Below, piece by piece: positions 63,450-64,000 of a DNA stretch of 64,000 nucleotides (positions within the stretch are counted from its first letter, which is position 1; each line of letters starts with the position of its first letter). The notes beneath the pieces were generated by a model, which ran no database searches, was not told the DNA's origin, and saw only the letters and a program-made list of their open reading frames with translations. The DNA is taken from assembly GCA_938743325.2 (NCBI GenBank), contig OW568873.1, positions 1 to 64,000 on the forward strand. The letters run 5' to 3'. Source of the DNA: Pycnococcus provasolii. Its lineage: Eukaryota; Chlorophyta; Pseudoscourfieldiophyceae; Pseudoscourfieldiales; Pycnococcaceae. A program made the position numbers and the translations under genes.

Positions 63450-64000
63450 ATGGCGACGAAAATTGTCGCACTAGTAGGTCTTTCAGTGGTAACACTCGGC
63501 GCGAATGCGAAGCCGTATGGTGGTGATAACGGCGGCTACTACGGAAAGTACGGAGGTGGCAAGTACGGCGGCGTCTCGGACTCGTACGATGACGGCTACT
63601 ACAAAGGAAGCAAGTATGGCGGGTACGGGTACAATATGCCGAAGCCGAAGGTCAGTTGGTGGAAGCCTTGGTCGTGGAAGTACGCGAAGAAGAGCTACAG
63701 CTACGGCGACGAGTACGAGTACGGCTACGACAACGGCTTGACGAAGGCGGACTTGAGGGAGGCGGCGCACGCGTACGTCGGACTGAGTGAGACGCTCAAA
63801 CTAGATGAGTTCAGGGCTGTTCCTATGCCTCCGGGTACTACTACTACAGAGGCGGCTATTCCGAAACAAGCCCCTAACCAGTTTGAGTGCACGTGCGGTT
63901 GCAACGTCGGACATCAAGCCTTTGCGTGCATATCGTTCCTCTTTGACAAGGATGGCAACGAGATTCCCCCTCCTGAGGTTGGAGAGCTTTCCGCTCTTCA
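63450..64000 (+). CDS. Secreted Gly/Tyr-rich protein, cut by the window end
   Basis: The ATG at 63450 opens a frame that runs past position 64000, so only the first 183 residues are seen. A signal peptide (MATKIVALVGLSVVTLGANA) is followed by a Gly/Tyr/Lys-rich region with KYGG and YGY units, then a Trp-rich bridge (VSWWKPWSWKY), more Tyr/Gly sequence, a short Thr run and a cluster CTCGCNVGHQAFAC. Composition recalls structural wall or scale proteins that cross-link through tyrosine. No family recognised. Start choice is supported by the signal peptide and the divergent arrangement with AP-4 sigma. Confidence 0.75.
   Translation, partial: MATKIVALVGLSVVTLGANAKPYGGDNGGYYGKYGGGKYGGVSDSYDDGYYKGSKYGGYGYNMPKPKVSWWKPWSWKYAKKSYSYGDEYEYGYDNGLTKADLREAAHAYVGLSETLKLDEFRAVPMPPGTTTTEAAIPKQAPNQFECTCGCNVGHQAFACISFLFDKDGNEIPPPEVGELSAL

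Overview
The window looks like the telomeric end of a nuclear chromosome from a flagellated, photosynthetic green alga, probably of prasinophyte grade. About 37 copies of CCCTAA stand at the left end. The genes are eukaryotic (MCM2, PKA catalytic subunit, AP-4 sigma, myosin), densely packed and intron-poor, and I find no introns in most of them. The green-lineage evidence is a myosin with a class VIII type tail, an EXECUTER-like plastid protein, a chloroplast KEA-like antiporter, a LOG-family enzyme, a SKIP31-like F-box protein, green-type transit peptides, a thylakoid twin-arginine signal, and TGTAA (the algal poly(A) signal) just after many stop codons. CCDC42/CFAP73-like and Sfi1-like proteins indicate cilia and basal bodies. 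The species cannot be named from this sequence.

Layout. 1-1.5 kb: telomere array and a broken subtelomeric gene. 2-16 kb: LMBR1-type membrane protein, coiled-coil protein, pseudouridine synthase, CCDC42-like protein, Golgi-type esterase, an unknown low-complexity protein, and MCM2. 16-31 kb: a secreted fasciclin/cupredoxin protein, a GNAT acetyltransferase, a creatininase-family hydrolase, a thylakoid-directed coiled-coil protein, a PPOX-like flavoprotein, an Ala/Lys-repeat plastid protein, and an acyl-CoA-binding ankyrin protein. 31-47 kb: KEA antiporter, LOG, a small protein with an integrase-repeat-like motif, then a cytoskeletal run (Sfi1-like, unknown, myosin VIII-like, LRR/Sfi1-like). 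47-64 kb: selenoprotein S with UGA and SECIS, EXECUTER, bestrophin-like channel, unknown, F-box, a spliced unknown, GARS/PurD, a bacterial-type family, PKA-C, CUE protein, AP-4 sigma, and a secreted Tyr/Gly-rich protein cut by the window edge.

The most striking large-scale feature is strand alternation. Of the 32 junctions between 33 consecutive genes, only two join same-strand neighbours. The window is therefore a chain of divergent promoters (about 0.2-1.4 kb) and mostly tight convergent 3' ends (44-490 bp). Other points are a selenoprotein hidden by its UGA codon, a gene hidden by very short introns, a dispersed repeat found four times in sense orientation at 3' ends, and a near-perfect 23-bp hairpin across the EXECUTER stop codon. 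I see no recognisable transposon, virus-like element, tRNA or rRNA.
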